Assembly (NCBI RefSeq): GCF_002002885.1
Contig: NZ_CP019510.1
Span: 3,162,001-3,226,000, forward strand
Direction: 5' to 3'
DNA: 64,000 nt
DNA from: Janthinobacterium sp. LM6
GTDB taxonomy: Bacteria; Pseudomonadota; Gammaproteobacteria; Burkholderiales; Burkholderiaceae_D
Every line of letters begins with the position of its first letter. The stretch's first letter is position 1. The position numbers were made by a program, and so were the translations under genes. Shown here one piece after another: positions 16,461 to 25,824 of this stretch. Below the pieces are notes generated by a model, which saw only the letters and a program-made list of their open reading frames with translations, was not told where the DNA came from and did no database searches.

Positions 16461-16487
16461 GGGGTCAGACCCGACGGGTCTGACCCC
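16461..16487. repeat. Second palindromic hairpin repeat (GGGGTCAGACCC type), possible terminator
   Basis: A 12-bp perfect stem (GGGGTCAGACCC / GGGTCTGACCCC) with a GAC loop. It ends 5 nt from the stop codon of the minus-strand DUF748 gene, so it may also act as that gene's transcription stop. It differs from the first copy by one compensated base pair (A-T for G-C), which indicates that the stem is kept. Confidence 0.8.
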
Positions 16488-16492
16488 AGATT

Positions 16493-19400
16493 TTATTTCG
16501 CGGCCAATCCCAGTTTCAGCCCCACCAGCTTGCCCGGCGCAGCCTCCGTTTTTTCCGGCGCACCCGCGCTGATCCTGGCCGCCGGCGTGCCGTCCTGCTG
16601 CAAAGCGGCCAGAATCGCCGCGCTGCGCTGGGCGCCCAGTTTATTCAAGGCGTCGGCAGGCAGCGGCTGCTTGGCTTCCAGCTGCTCGCGCAAGCCGGTA
16701 TAGAAAGCGCCCGTGTCGGCCACTTGCGGCTCGCCCTCGATCAGCTTGCCCAGGCGTTGCAGGACGGGGATTTTGGCCGTCGCCGGAGCGGAGGCGCTGG
16801 CGGAGGCTGCCGCCGCTGCGGCTGGTACGGCCGACTCCGCCGCTTTCTTTTGCTTGTCCAGCTCGGCCTTGCCGAAGCGTTCGCCGTACAGGTCGCGCAG
16901 GGCGCCCCGTATCTTGCGTTCGCCCAGGTTCAACGGTCCCGGTTCCTCGCCCGCTTCCAGCTTGATGCCGGCCTTGGCGGCGACGGCGCGGCGCACGGCC
17001 TGGGCGCGCAGGGCGGCCGCATCCGTGTCGCTGTACTGGCCCGGCACGGCCAGCTTCAGCTGTTCGCGCTTGGCGAGGATTTGCGCCACCTGCTTGAGCT
17101 TTTCCCGCTCCGGCGGCAGCAGCACGGCGCTGCCCGCGTCAAAATCGATGGCTTCGAGCTTGTCGGCGCTGATGCCCAGCAAGTTGCCCAGCGCGCGGAA
17201 CGGCGCCGTGACGATTTTCGTCAGCACATTGCCCACGGCTTTCCAGATCAGGGCGCCATAGCTGAATTGCGGGTCGTTCATGTCGCCCGAGACAGGCAAG
17301 CCCAGGTCGATGCGCCCGTCGCTATCCTTGAGGATGGCCAGCGCCAGTTCCAAAGGCAGTTTCAGGGCGTCCGGGCTGTCGATGCGCTCGCCCAGGGTCA
17401 GCTTGTCGAGCACGATCTGGTTGGTGCCGTCGAGCTGGCGGTTGCGCACCTTGTATTGCAAGTCCAGCGAAATCTTGCCTTCAGCCACTTTATAGCCGGC
17501 GAACTTCATCGTGTACGGCGAAGCGGACACCATGTCGACGTTCTTGAACACCACGTTCAAGTCCGTGTTGTCGGTCGGGGCGAAGGGGTTCAATTGGCCA
17601 CGCACGCGGGCCAGGCCGAATTCGTCGATGCGGCCGTCGAGTTCGATCTGGCTGCGCGCATCGCGTTTCGTCGACAGGCCCGTGACGACGCCGTTGAGTT
17701 CATAAATCTTGGCGGCGAACTGGGGCCGCAAGCTCAGGTCGGCAAAGTCCAGCTTGGCATTCTGCAGGCGCACGCGGCGCACGCGCACGGGGAAGGCGGC
17801 GTCGGCGGCCGGCGTGGCGGTGGCCGACGGCGCGGGCGCGGCCGGTTCCGGCGCTTTCACCAGCAAGCGCTGGGCGTTCAGGCTGCGGTCGTTTTCGATG
17901 ATTAGCTGGGCGTTCGGTTCGACCACGCGCAATTCGGGGATGTCGACGAAATCGGGGCCGACGCTGGCCGTCAGCTTGTCGGCGCGCACGCTTTTCCATG
18001 AGGCAAAGCGCTTGCCATCCGTTTCATTGAGCACGAGGCCGGCGATATCCACGCCGCCCACATAGCGTACTTTCGGCGCTTTCGGCGCGCCGCCGCCCGT
18101 CGTCAGGCGGCCGCTGCCGGAGAGCGAGCCGCCCGCCAGCTTCAGTTTCAGATGTTGCGCCAGCAAGGGTTGCACGGGGGCCAGGGTCAGCTGTTTCAAG
18201 TTCAATTGGGCATCGACGGCGCCCGTGCCCGGCACGAACTTGCCGTTGGCAGTGAGCAAGCCGCCTTCGCGCAGGCCCACGCCCAGTTCGAACGGCAGCG
18301 CCTGCTGCATATCGTTGCTGACGTTGTGCAGGGACAGGCGCGCGTCCTGCAGCGTGCCCTTGATGCCGGTGCTTGCATCATCGAAACGGGCGCCGAACCT
18401 GCTCAGCTCTACCTTGTCTACCTTGGTGGACCACGGCGCGGAAGCGGTTTCCTTGCCTGCGTCGGCCTTGCTGGAGGCAAACACGGGCAGCTTTTGCGCA
18501 ATCGCAAAGTCTCCCTGGCGGTTGCGCGCCAGGTCGATCTGCGCGCCGCTGGCCGTCACGGCACCCAGGTGCACGGCATGCGCCGCCAGGTCGATCTTGC
18601 CTTCCGTAAAGCCCAGCTGGGCCAGCTTGAACGGCGTTTGCGCGCCGCGTTGCATGGCCAGATCGGCCAGGCTGAAATTGGCGCCGTCGATCACGGTGGC
18701 CATGCCCGCTGGCCCCTGTTGCAAGCCCAGCTGCAGTTGCAGCTGCAACTGTCTTGCGCTCAATTGCAGGGCGGGCGTGACGGTTTCATCGATGGCGGAC
18801 ACGTCCACGTTGGCCAGCGCCAGCTGTTTTAGATCTACCTTCCACTTGCCAGGCTTGGCTGGTGCGGCGGCCGATGCTGCGGGTGCGGGATTGCCCGGCA
18901 GCATCAGGTTCGCCACGTCGATCTCGCCCTTGCTGTCGCGGCGCACGGCCACCTTGCCGCCGTACAAGTTGATTTTATCCACCGTGACGTTCTGGCGCGC
19001 CAGGTCGGCGTTCACGCCGGCGATGCCCAGGGTGTCCAGCGATGTAAATGGCGCGCCCTTGCCGTCTTGCACCAGCGCCAGGTCGCGCAAGGCCAGGCCC
19101 GCGCCTTTGACCGTCGCTTGCAGCGTGCCGTCGGCATAGGAAAAGGCGTAGGGCAGGCGCGCCGACAGCTTGCCGCTCGCGACCGTGGCGCGCGTATAGG
19201 CTTTCAGATAGGCGGCCAGGCCGGGCAGGGAAGCGTCGTTCAGTATCAGTTCACCTTCCCCCCGGATCGGGCTGAGCGAGGCCGTGCCGCGCCAGTGCAG
19301 CTTGCCGCCGCGCGCCGCGTCGGCGCTGAGGCTGTAGCTGCCGTTGGCGTCGGGCAGGGTGGAAATATTGTCGAGCGTAAAGTTGATGGGCGTGAAGTTG

Positions 19401-19945
19401 TCCGCATAGCCCGCCTTCTGGTCGTGCCAATCCACTTTGCCTTGTTCCAGCGCAAAGTGGGCGATGACGAGGCGCGGCATGCCGCCTTCGCTTTTTTCCG
19501 GATGGTTGCGTTGCCAGGTGGCCAGCACTTCGGCCAGGTTGAATTTGCCGTCCGGCGTGATCGTCAGCTGGGCTTGCGGCGCCGTGATGCGGATTTCCGC
19601 CAGGCTCCAGGCGCGGCGCACGATGGATTTCCACTCCAGTTGCACGGCCAGGGCGCCGATGGACAGCAGCGGCGCATTGTTTGCGCTGGCCGCTTCCTTG
19701 AAAGCGATCTGATCCGCTTCCAGGCGCAGGGTAAACGGGTTGAAGCGCACGTCGGCGATGCTGGCCTGGCGCGCGAGTTCTTTCTCTGCAAATTTGGGCA
19801 GTTGGTGTTTGATGACGTAGGGCACCAGCCAGAAGCCGGCCGCGCTGTAGGCGGCCAGGGCGCAGCCGGTGCCGACGGCCCAGCGCTGCCAGCGTTTCCA
19901 GCGAAATGTTTTCGTCTGCACGCTTTTGTTGTCGATTGTATTCAC
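16493..19945 (-). CDS. DUF748 (AsmA-like) envelope protein
   Basis: Large envelope protein of 1150 aa with a single N-terminal helix (about 18-40, after WKRWQRWAVG) and a very long periplasmic part. The N-terminal part (LPKFAEKELARQASIADVRF, then LRLEADQIAF) has the AsmA-like pattern. The C-terminal part contains the DUF748 landmark (IDFDAGSAVLLPPEREKLKQ) that precedes an OmpA-like stretch. AsmA/TamB relatives bridge inner and outer membrane and are implicated in lipid transport or outer-membrane homeostasis; for DUF748 this is extrapolation. The start is set at a GTG preceded by AAAGGT, because the longer frame adds only an Arg-rich leader. Ala/Pro-rich linkers occur around 390 and 700. Divergent from the siderophore receptor. 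Confidence 0.8.
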   Translation of the reverse strand: MNTIDNKSVQTKTFRWKRWQRWAVGTGCALAAYSAAGFWLVPYVIKHQLPKFAEKELARQASIADVRFNPFTLRLEADQIAFKEAASANNAPLLSIGALAVQLEWKSIVRRAWSLAEIRITAPQAQLTITPDGKFNLAEVLATWQRNHPEKSEGGMPRLVIAHFALEQGKVDWHDQKAGYADNFTPINFTLDNISTLPDANGSYSLSADAARGGKLHWRGTASLSPIRGEGELILNDASLPGLAAYLKAYTRATVASGKLSARLPYAFSYADGTLQATVKGAGLALRDLALVQDGKGAPFTSLDTLGIAGVNADLARQNVTVDKINLYGGKVAVRRDSKGEIDVANLMLPGNPAPAASAAAPAKPGKWKVDLKQLALANVDVSAIDETVTPALQLSARQLQLQLQLGLQQGPAGMATVIDGANFSLADLAMQRGAQTPFKLAQLGFTEGKIDLAAHAVHLGAVTASGAQIDLARNRQGDFAIAQKLPVFASSKADAGKETASAPWSTKVDKVELSRFGARFDDASTGIKGTLQDARLSLHNVSNDMQQALPFELGVGLREGGLLTANGKFVPGTGAVDAQLNLKQLTLAPVQPLLAQHLKLKLAGGSLSGSGRLTTGGGAPKAPKVRYVGGVDIAGLVLNETDGKRFASWKSVRADKLTASVGPDFVDIPELRVVEPNAQLIIENDRSLNAQRLLVKAPEPAAPAPSATATPAADAAFPVRVRRVRLQNAKLDFADLSLRPQFAAKIYELNGVVTGLSTKRDARSQIELDGRIDEFGLARVRGQLNPFAPTDNTDLNVVFKNVDMVSASPYTMKFAGYKVAEGKISLDLQYKVRNRQLDGTNQIVLDKLTLGERIDSPDALKLPLELALAILKDSDGRIDLGLPVSGDMNDPQFSYGALIWKAVGNVLTKIVTAPFRALGNLLGISADKLEAIDFDAGSAVLLPPEREKLKQVAQILAKREQLKLAVPGQYSDTDAAALRAQAVRRAVAAKAGIKLEAGEEPGPLNLGERKIRGALRDLYGERFGKAELDKQKKAAESAVPAAAAAASASASAPATAKIPVLQRLGKLIEGEPQVADTGAFYTGLREQLEAKQPLPADALNKLGAQRSAAILAALQQDGTPAARISAGAPEKTEAAPGKLVGLKLGLAAK

Positions 19946-20117
19946 GAACTTACCTTTTGATCTTGTTGGGCGGCGCGTCCTGCGCGCCGTGACTGTCAGT
20001 ATGCCTCTTTGCGGCCTCGTCTGCAAAATCCAAACGTGTTCAAGTGATAACAGGCGGCCTGGCGGACTGTTTATCTTATGAAATTCTCAGATTCTCACGA
20101 ATTGTCACTTATTTATT

Positions 20118-20132
20118 GCGAATGATTCTCGT
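20118..20132 (+). promoter_or_regulatory. Fur-box-like operator ahead of the siderophore receptor gene
   Basis: TGCGAATGATTCTCG matches 10 of 14 defined positions of the 7-1-7 Fur consensus (TGATAATnATTATCA). It lies about 70 nt upstream of the receptor start in an AT-rich promoter region. This implies repression by iron-loaded Fur. The match is moderate. Confidence 0.5.
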
Positions 20133-20200
20133 TACGGATATTATGCGCGGTAACTTGAAGTTTCCTTCTATCACTTTTCTTTGTCGAAAGACCCGTTTAT

Positions 20201-22345
20201 ATGCGCGCAGCTTTCCCTTCCTTGCAACTACTTCCAGTGGCTGCCGCCTTGTCGCTGGCTTTCGCTTCCCACACGGCCTGCGCCGCCAATGGCGCCAGCG
20301 GCCAGGATGACTTGACGGCTGGCGATGAGAAAGTCATGCAGGCGGTGCAGGTGACGGGTGCCCGCGCGCAAGGCCTGGTGCCCGTGACCACGGAGGCGGG
20401 CAGTTTTCGCGGCGCCAACATCATGGATGTGCCGTCGACCGTCAACGTGATCACGCGCGCATTGCTGGAACAGCAAGCCGTGTCCGGCCTGTACGACGCC
20501 GTGCGCAATACGGCGGGCGTGACGCGCCAGCAAAACGGCGGCGAAACGTGGGATCAGTTGGTCATCCGCGGCATCGCCGTGGAAAACCGCACGAATTACC
20601 GCCTCAACGGTTCCATGCCCATCATGAACTTCTCGCAAGTGCCCATGGAAAACAAGGAAAGGGTGGAAGTGCTGAAGGGCGCCTCGGCCCTGTACTACGG
20701 TTTTACGTCGCCGGCCGGCGTCGTCAACTTCGTCACCAAGCGGGCCGGCAGCCAGCCCGTCACGAGCATGGGCTTGAGTCTCGATGACCGGGGCAGTGCC
20801 GTGGCGCATGTCGACGTGGGCCGCCGTTTCGGCGCGCAGCAGGAATTCGGCGTGCGCATCAACGCGGCCGGCGGCACCCTGGGTTCCTACCTCGATCATG
20901 TCGGCAATGGCAACCGCAGCTTTCTCTCCACCGCGCTGGACTGGCGGGTGACAAATAAACTGCTGTTGAAGGCGGACCTGGAATACGACCGCCGCAAGGT
21001 GACGGAACAGGCGGGCGTGGCCTTGCCGGCCGCCGTCAAAGGCATGATCAGCCTGCCGCGCGCCGTCGACCCGCGCCAGCTGATCGGCCCCGACTGGTCG
21101 AATTTCGAGGCGCAGACGAAAAACGCGCAATTGCGCGCCGACTACGCCATTACGGACGGCTGGGCCTTGACGGTGGAAGCGGGCCACTCGGAAACGGCGC
21201 GCGACCGCCGCCTGGCGATCTTTCGCCTGAATAACGCGGCGGCCCTGGCCACGGGCGCGGGCCGCATCACGGGCAATATCCAGCACAGCGTGACGGCGTC
21301 GGATCTGCTGCGCGCGGAACTCGCCGGCAATTTCAATACGGGTTTGATTGCCCACGAACTGACCCTGGGCGCCTCGCGCACGGACAAATCCCAGGATCCT
21401 ATCTACCAGAGCAACTACACGATCGCGGCGCAAAACCTGTACCAGCCCGTGCCCGTGACGAATGTCGTGTTCGGTCCCAAGCCGACGGCGCCCACGACGG
21501 CCGCGCTCGACACGCGCGACACGGGCTTGTACGCGCTCGACCGCATGGTCTTCAGCCCGCAATGGCAAAGCGTCATCGGCGTGCGCCGCAGCAGTTATCA
21601 AAGCGACCAGGGCGCCAGCCACTACGACGTCAGCAAAACGACGCCGATGGCCTCATTGATCTACAAGGCCACGCCCGAACTGTCGTTCTACGCCTCGACG
21701 GCGCGGGGGCTGGAAGAGGGCGAGACGGGCCCGACGGGCACCGTCAACCAGGGCGTCAAGATGGCGCCGGGCGTGAGCAAACAAAAGGAACTGGGCGCGC
21801 GCTGGCTGACGCCGGGCGGCACCTTGCTGTCGGCCGCGCTGTTCGACATCACGCGCCCCGGCTATTACACGAATAGCAGCAATGTCTTCACGTCGGATGG
21901 CGAACAGCGCTATCGCGGCCTGGAAATCTCGACGCAAGGCAAGCTGACGCGCCAGCTGTCGTGGCAGACGTCGGCCCAGCTGCTCGACCCGCGCTTTGCG
22001 CACATCAACGCCGACTACAACGGCAAGGCGCCGGAAAACGCGTCGAAACGCACGGCCAGCGCCTTTCTCGCCTACGCGTTTGATGCGGTGCCTGGCCTGT
22101 CCGTCAACGGCGGCGCGTATTATTACAGCGCCCGTCCCGTCAACGACCTGAACCAGGCTTTCCTCGGCGGCGTGAGCCTGTTCAGCGCGGGCGCCCGCTA
22201 TGCGAGCACGGTCATGAACAAAGCCGTCGTGTGGCAGCTGAACGTGGAAAACGCGGCGGACAAGCGCTACTGGGCTGGCGCCGGCACGCGTCTGGCATCG
22301 GGCGCCCCGCGCGCTATCAAGCTGAGCTTGAAGGTGGATTTGTAA
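20201..22345 (+). CDS. TonB-dependent siderophore receptor
   Basis: Outer-membrane gated porin of 714 aa for ferric siderophore uptake. Signal peptide about 1-29 (cleavage near ACAANG). A plug domain follows with the siderophore-receptor signatures DVPSTVNVIT, QLVIRGI, VEVLKGASALYYGF and AGVVNFVTKRA. The beta-barrel ends in the aromatic-rich C-terminal strand (AIKLSLKVDL). No N-terminal signalling extension of the FecA type is present, and no FecI/FecR genes adjoin it. The substrate cannot be read from the sequence. The upstream Fur-like box fits iron control. A DUF2946 gene and a copper receptor follow on the same strand. Confidence 0.88.
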   Translation: MRAAFPSLQLLPVAAALSLAFASHTACAANGASGQDDLTAGDEKVMQAVQVTGARAQGLVPVTTEAGSFRGANIMDVPSTVNVITRALLEQQAVSGLYDAVRNTAGVTRQQNGGETWDQLVIRGIAVENRTNYRLNGSMPIMNFSQVPMENKERVEVLKGASALYYGFTSPAGVVNFVTKRAGSQPVTSMGLSLDDRGSAVAHVDVGRRFGAQQEFGVRINAAGGTLGSYLDHVGNGNRSFLSTALDWRVTNKLLLKADLEYDRRKVTEQAGVALPAAVKGMISLPRAVDPRQLIGPDWSNFEAQTKNAQLRADYAITDGWALTVEAGHSETARDRRLAIFRLNNAAALATGAGRITGNIQHSVTASDLLRAELAGNFNTGLIAHELTLGASRTDKSQDPIYQSNYTIAAQNLYQPVPVTNVVFGPKPTAPTTAALDTRDTGLYALDRMVFSPQWQSVIGVRRSSYQSDQGASHYDVSKTTPMASLIYKATPELSFYASTARGLEEGETGPTGTVNQGVKMAPGVSKQKELGARWLTPGGTLLSAALFDITRPGYYTNSSNVFTSDGEQRYRGLEISTQGKLTRQLSWQTSAQLLDPRFAHINADYNGKAPENASKRTASAFLAYAFDAVPGLSVNGGAYYYSARPVNDLNQAFLGGVSLFSAGARYASTVMNKAVVWQLNVENAADKRYWAGAGTRLASGAPRAIKLSLKVDL

Positions 22346-22400
22346 GCCAGGCTTGACCTGCACCCTGTGCGCAGGGGGCTTGCCCTGATACAATGTTGCC

Positions 22401-22796
22401 ATGTTCATCAGCAAAGGCAAGGCCAGCATCGTCCTGTGGATCGCGTGTATCGCCATCTTCCTGGCCACGCTCGCCCCTACGGTGTCGCGCGCGCTGACGG
22501 TCGCCAGCGGCCTGGCCGTGCCCAGCCTGGAAATCTGCTCGGTGGCGGGCGGCATGAACATGCTGCCGGCAACGTTTTCCACGGACGCGCCCGATACTTC
22601 CAAGGGCGGCATGCGCATGGGCGATTGCCCGTGCTGCAGCATGCATGCCGACACCTTGTCGATACCGCCTACCTCGCTCGTGCTCGCGTCAGGCGAGCTC
22701 ATCACGGGCTTGCTGCCCGAGCTGTTCTACCAATCCGCCACGCCGCTGTTCGCCTGGACGCCCGTCCAGCCCCGTGGCCCGCCCGCCGCTTTCTGA
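22401..22796 (+). CDS. DUF2946 family protein, probably copper-associated
   Basis: A 131-aa exported protein. The N-terminal hydrophobic segment (about 8-24) acts as signal peptide or anchor. The middle carries the family's cysteine/histidine cluster, here GDCPCCSMHAD (about 75-85), plus several Met residues (GGMNML, GGMRMG) that could bind Cu(I). DUF2946 genes commonly sit beside TonB copper receptors, as here, where the receptor follows 93 nt downstream. It lies 55 nt after the siderophore receptor stop. A role in periplasmic copper handling is inferred from motif and context; the biochemical function is unknown. Confidence 0.75.
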   Translation: MFISKGKASIVLWIACIAIFLATLAPTVSRALTVASGLAVPSLEICSVAGGMNMLPATFSTDAPDTSKGGMRMGDCPCCSMHADTLSIPPTSLVLASGELITGLLPELFYQSATPLFAWTPVQPRGPPAAF

Positions 22797-22889
22797 TCTG
22801 TCCCTTTCCCTGAACTGCCTTGCGCCGCGCGGCACTGTGCTGCGCTTGCGCCTGTTCGTCTTACCCATACAGAAACTGAAAGCAGCACC

Positions 22890-24977
22890 ATGAAACATTT
22901 ACCGTTATTGATTTCCCTCGCCCTCGCCATGCCTGCCGTGGCGCAAACGCGTACTGAAGCCGGCACCACCGTCTTGCCCGAAATGAAAGTCATCGTCACG
23001 GCCATAGTCGACGGCTACCGTCCTGCTGCCGACACGGCATTAATGCTGTCGAGCACCCCCGGCTACAGCGTGGCGGCCGGAGGCGGCGTGTCCGGCTTGC
23101 CAGTGGTCAACGGTTTTGCCGATGACCGCCTCAAGATTCGCATCGACGGCATGGAATTGACGTCGGCCTGCGCCAATCATATGAATGCGCCGCTGTCCTA
23201 CATTGATCCGCAACAAGTGCAGCGCATCCGCCTGATCGCCGGCGTGACACCCGTCAGCGCAGGCGGCGACAGCATCGGCGGCACCATCGAGGTGCAATCG
23301 AACGCGCCCGTGTTCGCCCAGCCCGGCGCGGGCTTGCTCACGCAAGGCAGCTTTGCCGTGTCGGGACGCAGCGTCAACAACAGCGTGGCGACCAGCGTGC
23401 ATGCGTCGGCCGCCAGCGACACCTTGAGCGTCGGCTACAGCGGCGCTTACACGCGCGGCCACAGCTATGAAGATGGGCATGGCAACTCCGTGCTGGCCAG
23501 CATGTATGAAAGCATCAACCAGTCCATCGTGCTGGCGGCGAAAGGCGATGGCCAGCAGCTGACCCTGCGCGCCGGCGTGCAGCACATCCCGTACCAGGGT
23601 TTTCCCAATCAGTACATGGACATGACGGACAACCACGGCCAGTTCGCCAACCTGGCTTACCAGGGCACGTTTGCCTGGGGCATGTTCGATGCGCGCGCCT
23701 ACTGGCAGCAGACGGACCATGAGATGGGCTTCTTCAGCAGCGAGCGCAAGGGTTCGATGCCGATGATTACGCACGGGCGCAACACCGGTTATGCCTTGAT
23801 GGCCAGCCTGCCGACGGCGGCGGGCGAGTTGCGCCTGGGCCAGGAATGGCACGGCTTCCGCCTCGACGACTACTGGCCGGCCGTGCCCGGTTCCATGATG
23901 ATGGGGCCGCGCACCTACCTGAACATCAACGACGGCAAGCGCGACCGCACCGTGCTGTTTGGCGAGCTGGAAACGCGCCACGATGCGCGCTGGACCAGCG
24001 TGCTGGGCTTGCGCGGCGAATCCGTGCGCATGGACACGGGCGACGTGCAATCGTACGGCACCAACATGATGAACATGCCGGACCTGATGGCCGCCAAAGC
24101 CTTCAATGCGCGCAGCCGCAGCCAGCGCGACACGAATATCGATGCCACGGCGCAAGCGACGTTTGCGCCGGACGCCGCCAGCAGCTATGAATTCGCGCTG
24201 GCGCGCAAGGTGCGCTCGCCCAACCTGTACGAGCGTTACTCGTGGGGCCGCGGCTCGATGGCCATGACCATGACCAACTGGTTTGGCGACGGCAACGGCT
24301 ATGTGGGCAGTATCGACCTGAAACCCGAGACGGCTTACACGGCGGCGTTCACGGCCGACTGGCATGGCGGCGGCGAGGAGGGCTGGTTCCTGCGCGTCAA
24401 CCCGTATTACAGCAAGGTCGACAATTACATCGACGTCGACGTGCTGGCGTCTTTCCACCAGTATATGAAAATGGGCGCGAACGGCAACTTGTTGCGCTTT
24501 GCCAACCACGACGCCAAATTGTACGGCGCGAATGTGGCCTGGCAGTTGCCGCTGGCCAGCAGCGCGCGCTGGGGCCGTTTCATGGCGACGGGCAATGCCG
24601 CTTACACGCGGGGCAAGCGCAGCGATGGCGGCGATTTGTACCGCATGATGCCGTTCAACGCCTTGCTGGCCGTCGAGCACAAGCTGGGCGCCTGGAGCAG
24701 CCGCATCGAAACGAAGATCGTGGCCCGCAAGGACAAGGTCGATGCCCGGCGCTTCGAACCGGAAACGGGCGGCTATGCGCTCGTCAACCTGCGCAGCAGC
24801 GTGGCATTGAACAAGATGGCCAGCCTGAGCGCCGGTGTCAGCAACCTGTTCAACCGCGCCTATGCGGACCCGCTGGGCGGCGTGTACTTGTCCGGCCTGA
24901 AGGCGAACGGCGGCGCGCTGCAAGCCTTGCCGGCCGAGGGCCGGTCGATTGATGTGGGGCTGCAGCTGAAGTTCTAA
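22890..24977 (+). CDS. TonB-dependent copper receptor (OprC/NosA type)
   Basis: Outer-membrane copper-importing receptor of 695 aa. Signal peptide about 1-19 (cut after AVAQ). The plug contains DRLKIRIDGMELTSACANHM, in which C94 and M98 form the CxxxM pair that, to my knowledge, binds copper in OprC of Pseudomonas. The barrel is rich in Met and His (MITHGRN, MMMGPRTYL, RGSMAMTMTNWFGDGNGYVG), and NLYERYSWGRG is typical of the family. The C-terminus ends in the expected aromatic (LQLKF). The adjacent DUF2946 gene supports copper rather than iron as substrate. OprC-type receptors serve copper enzymes such as nitrous-oxide reductase, but no such enzyme is in the window. Confidence 0.87.
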   Translation: MKHLPLLISLALAMPAVAQTRTEAGTTVLPEMKVIVTAIVDGYRPAADTALMLSSTPGYSVAAGGGVSGLPVVNGFADDRLKIRIDGMELTSACANHMNAPLSYIDPQQVQRIRLIAGVTPVSAGGDSIGGTIEVQSNAPVFAQPGAGLLTQGSFAVSGRSVNNSVATSVHASAASDTLSVGYSGAYTRGHSYEDGHGNSVLASMYESINQSIVLAAKGDGQQLTLRAGVQHIPYQGFPNQYMDMTDNHGQFANLAYQGTFAWGMFDARAYWQQTDHEMGFFSSERKGSMPMITHGRNTGYALMASLPTAAGELRLGQEWHGFRLDDYWPAVPGSMMMGPRTYLNINDGKRDRTVLFGELETRHDARWTSVLGLRGESVRMDTGDVQSYGTNMMNMPDLMAAKAFNARSRSQRDTNIDATAQATFAPDAASSYEFALARKVRSPNLYERYSWGRGSMAMTMTNWFGDGNGYVGSIDLKPETAYTAAFTADWHGGGEEGWFLRVNPYYSKVDNYIDVDVLASFHQYMKMGANGNLLRFANHDAKLYGANVAWQLPLASSARWGRFMATGNAAYTRGKRSDGGDLYRMMPFNALLAVEHKLGAWSSRIETKIVARKDKVDARRFEPETGGYALVNLRSSVALNKMASLSAGVSNLFNRAYADPLGGVYLSGLKANGGALQALPAEGRSIDVGLQLKF

Positions 24978-24994
24978 GCCCGGCAGTCAGACGT

Positions 24995-25032
24995 GGCGCC
25001 TTCCAGTTGCCGACGCGGGAGGGGAAGGCGCC
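24995..25032. terminator. Inverted repeat after the copper receptor, possible terminator
   Basis: A 10-bp perfect stem (GGCGCCTTCC / GGAAGGCGCC) with an 18-nt loop starts 17 nt after the receptor stop codon. No T-run follows, so intrinsic termination is uncertain; it may be a transcript-end stabiliser. Confidence 0.45.
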
Positions 25033-25271
25033 TGCCGAATGCACCGCATCGGCGCTGGCCAGGTGCTTGTGACAATGTGTGCATGTTTCTTCTTGGTAAT
25101 TTGTTATGCTGCATGGCGTCCTGTTTTCGGCGTTTGCCGCACAGGCGGGCGATGGCGAGGCATGCGGGTGTGGTCTGAAGTGGGCGCCGTGCCGCTAAAG
25201 CCGTAAGGGGACTATTTCTCCTGGTTAATTCATCGTCGTCCTGCTAAACCCGTTCGTGCCATCGGAAACCT

Positions 25272-25703
25272 GTGAAATATCAAAAAATACTCGGCGAAGA
25301 TGCCGCCGCCATCGTGCTGTCCCTTGGCGTTGTTGCATATGTGGCATCCCTGTTTTTAACGGCAATCGTGGACTCCCACGAAGTCTTGCTGGGCGGGGGC
25401 GTGTTGTTGCTCGGCTGGCTAGGGCCGTTGGCCGGCAGTTTTGCCTGGTTTGCCAATCCGCTGCTTATTTTTGCCATGTACTTTTCGAAAGAGAAGCCCA
25501 GTGCCGCGATGCTGGCTGTCTTTTTTGGCTTTGCGCTGGCACTGACCACCTTTGGCATTGAAGCAATTCCTAGTGATAATGGTTCTTATGCGGTGCTGGG
25601 ATTCGGCGCCGGATGCTATCTTTGGCTGGCCTGTTTTCCAGCCGTGTTTATCGCATCGTTCTTAAGCAGCAGAAAATCCAGGGCGCTTGCTCTTGGCAAA
25701 TAG
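25272..25703 (+). CDS. Small polytopic membrane protein of unknown function
   Basis: Unrecognised 143-aa protein with four predicted hydrophobic helices (about 11-31, 40-68, 80-95 and 109-130) and a basic C-terminus (SSRKSRALALGK). Translation begins at a GTG (reading MKYQKIL); GGAAA lies a few bases upstream. About 295 nt of non-coding sequence precede it, and the next gene follows closely on the same strand. No catalytic motif is visible. Confidence 0.6.
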   Translation: MKYQKILGEDAAAIVLSLGVVAYVASLFLTAIVDSHEVLLGGGVLLLGWLGPLAGSFAWFANPLLIFAMYFSKEKPSAAMLAVFFGFALALTTFGIEAIPSDNGSYAVLGFGAGCYLWLACFPAVFIASFLSSRKSRALALGK

Positions 25704-25824
25704 CCTTGTTTTTTCTGTTGCGGCATGACAGGTGATCTCCCGTCACCCATTGCCTGATCAACCATCGTTTGCCAGGCGCGCCCGGATGCGGTCTAATCAT
25801 GGCCTGTCCCTACACGAGCTTGCC

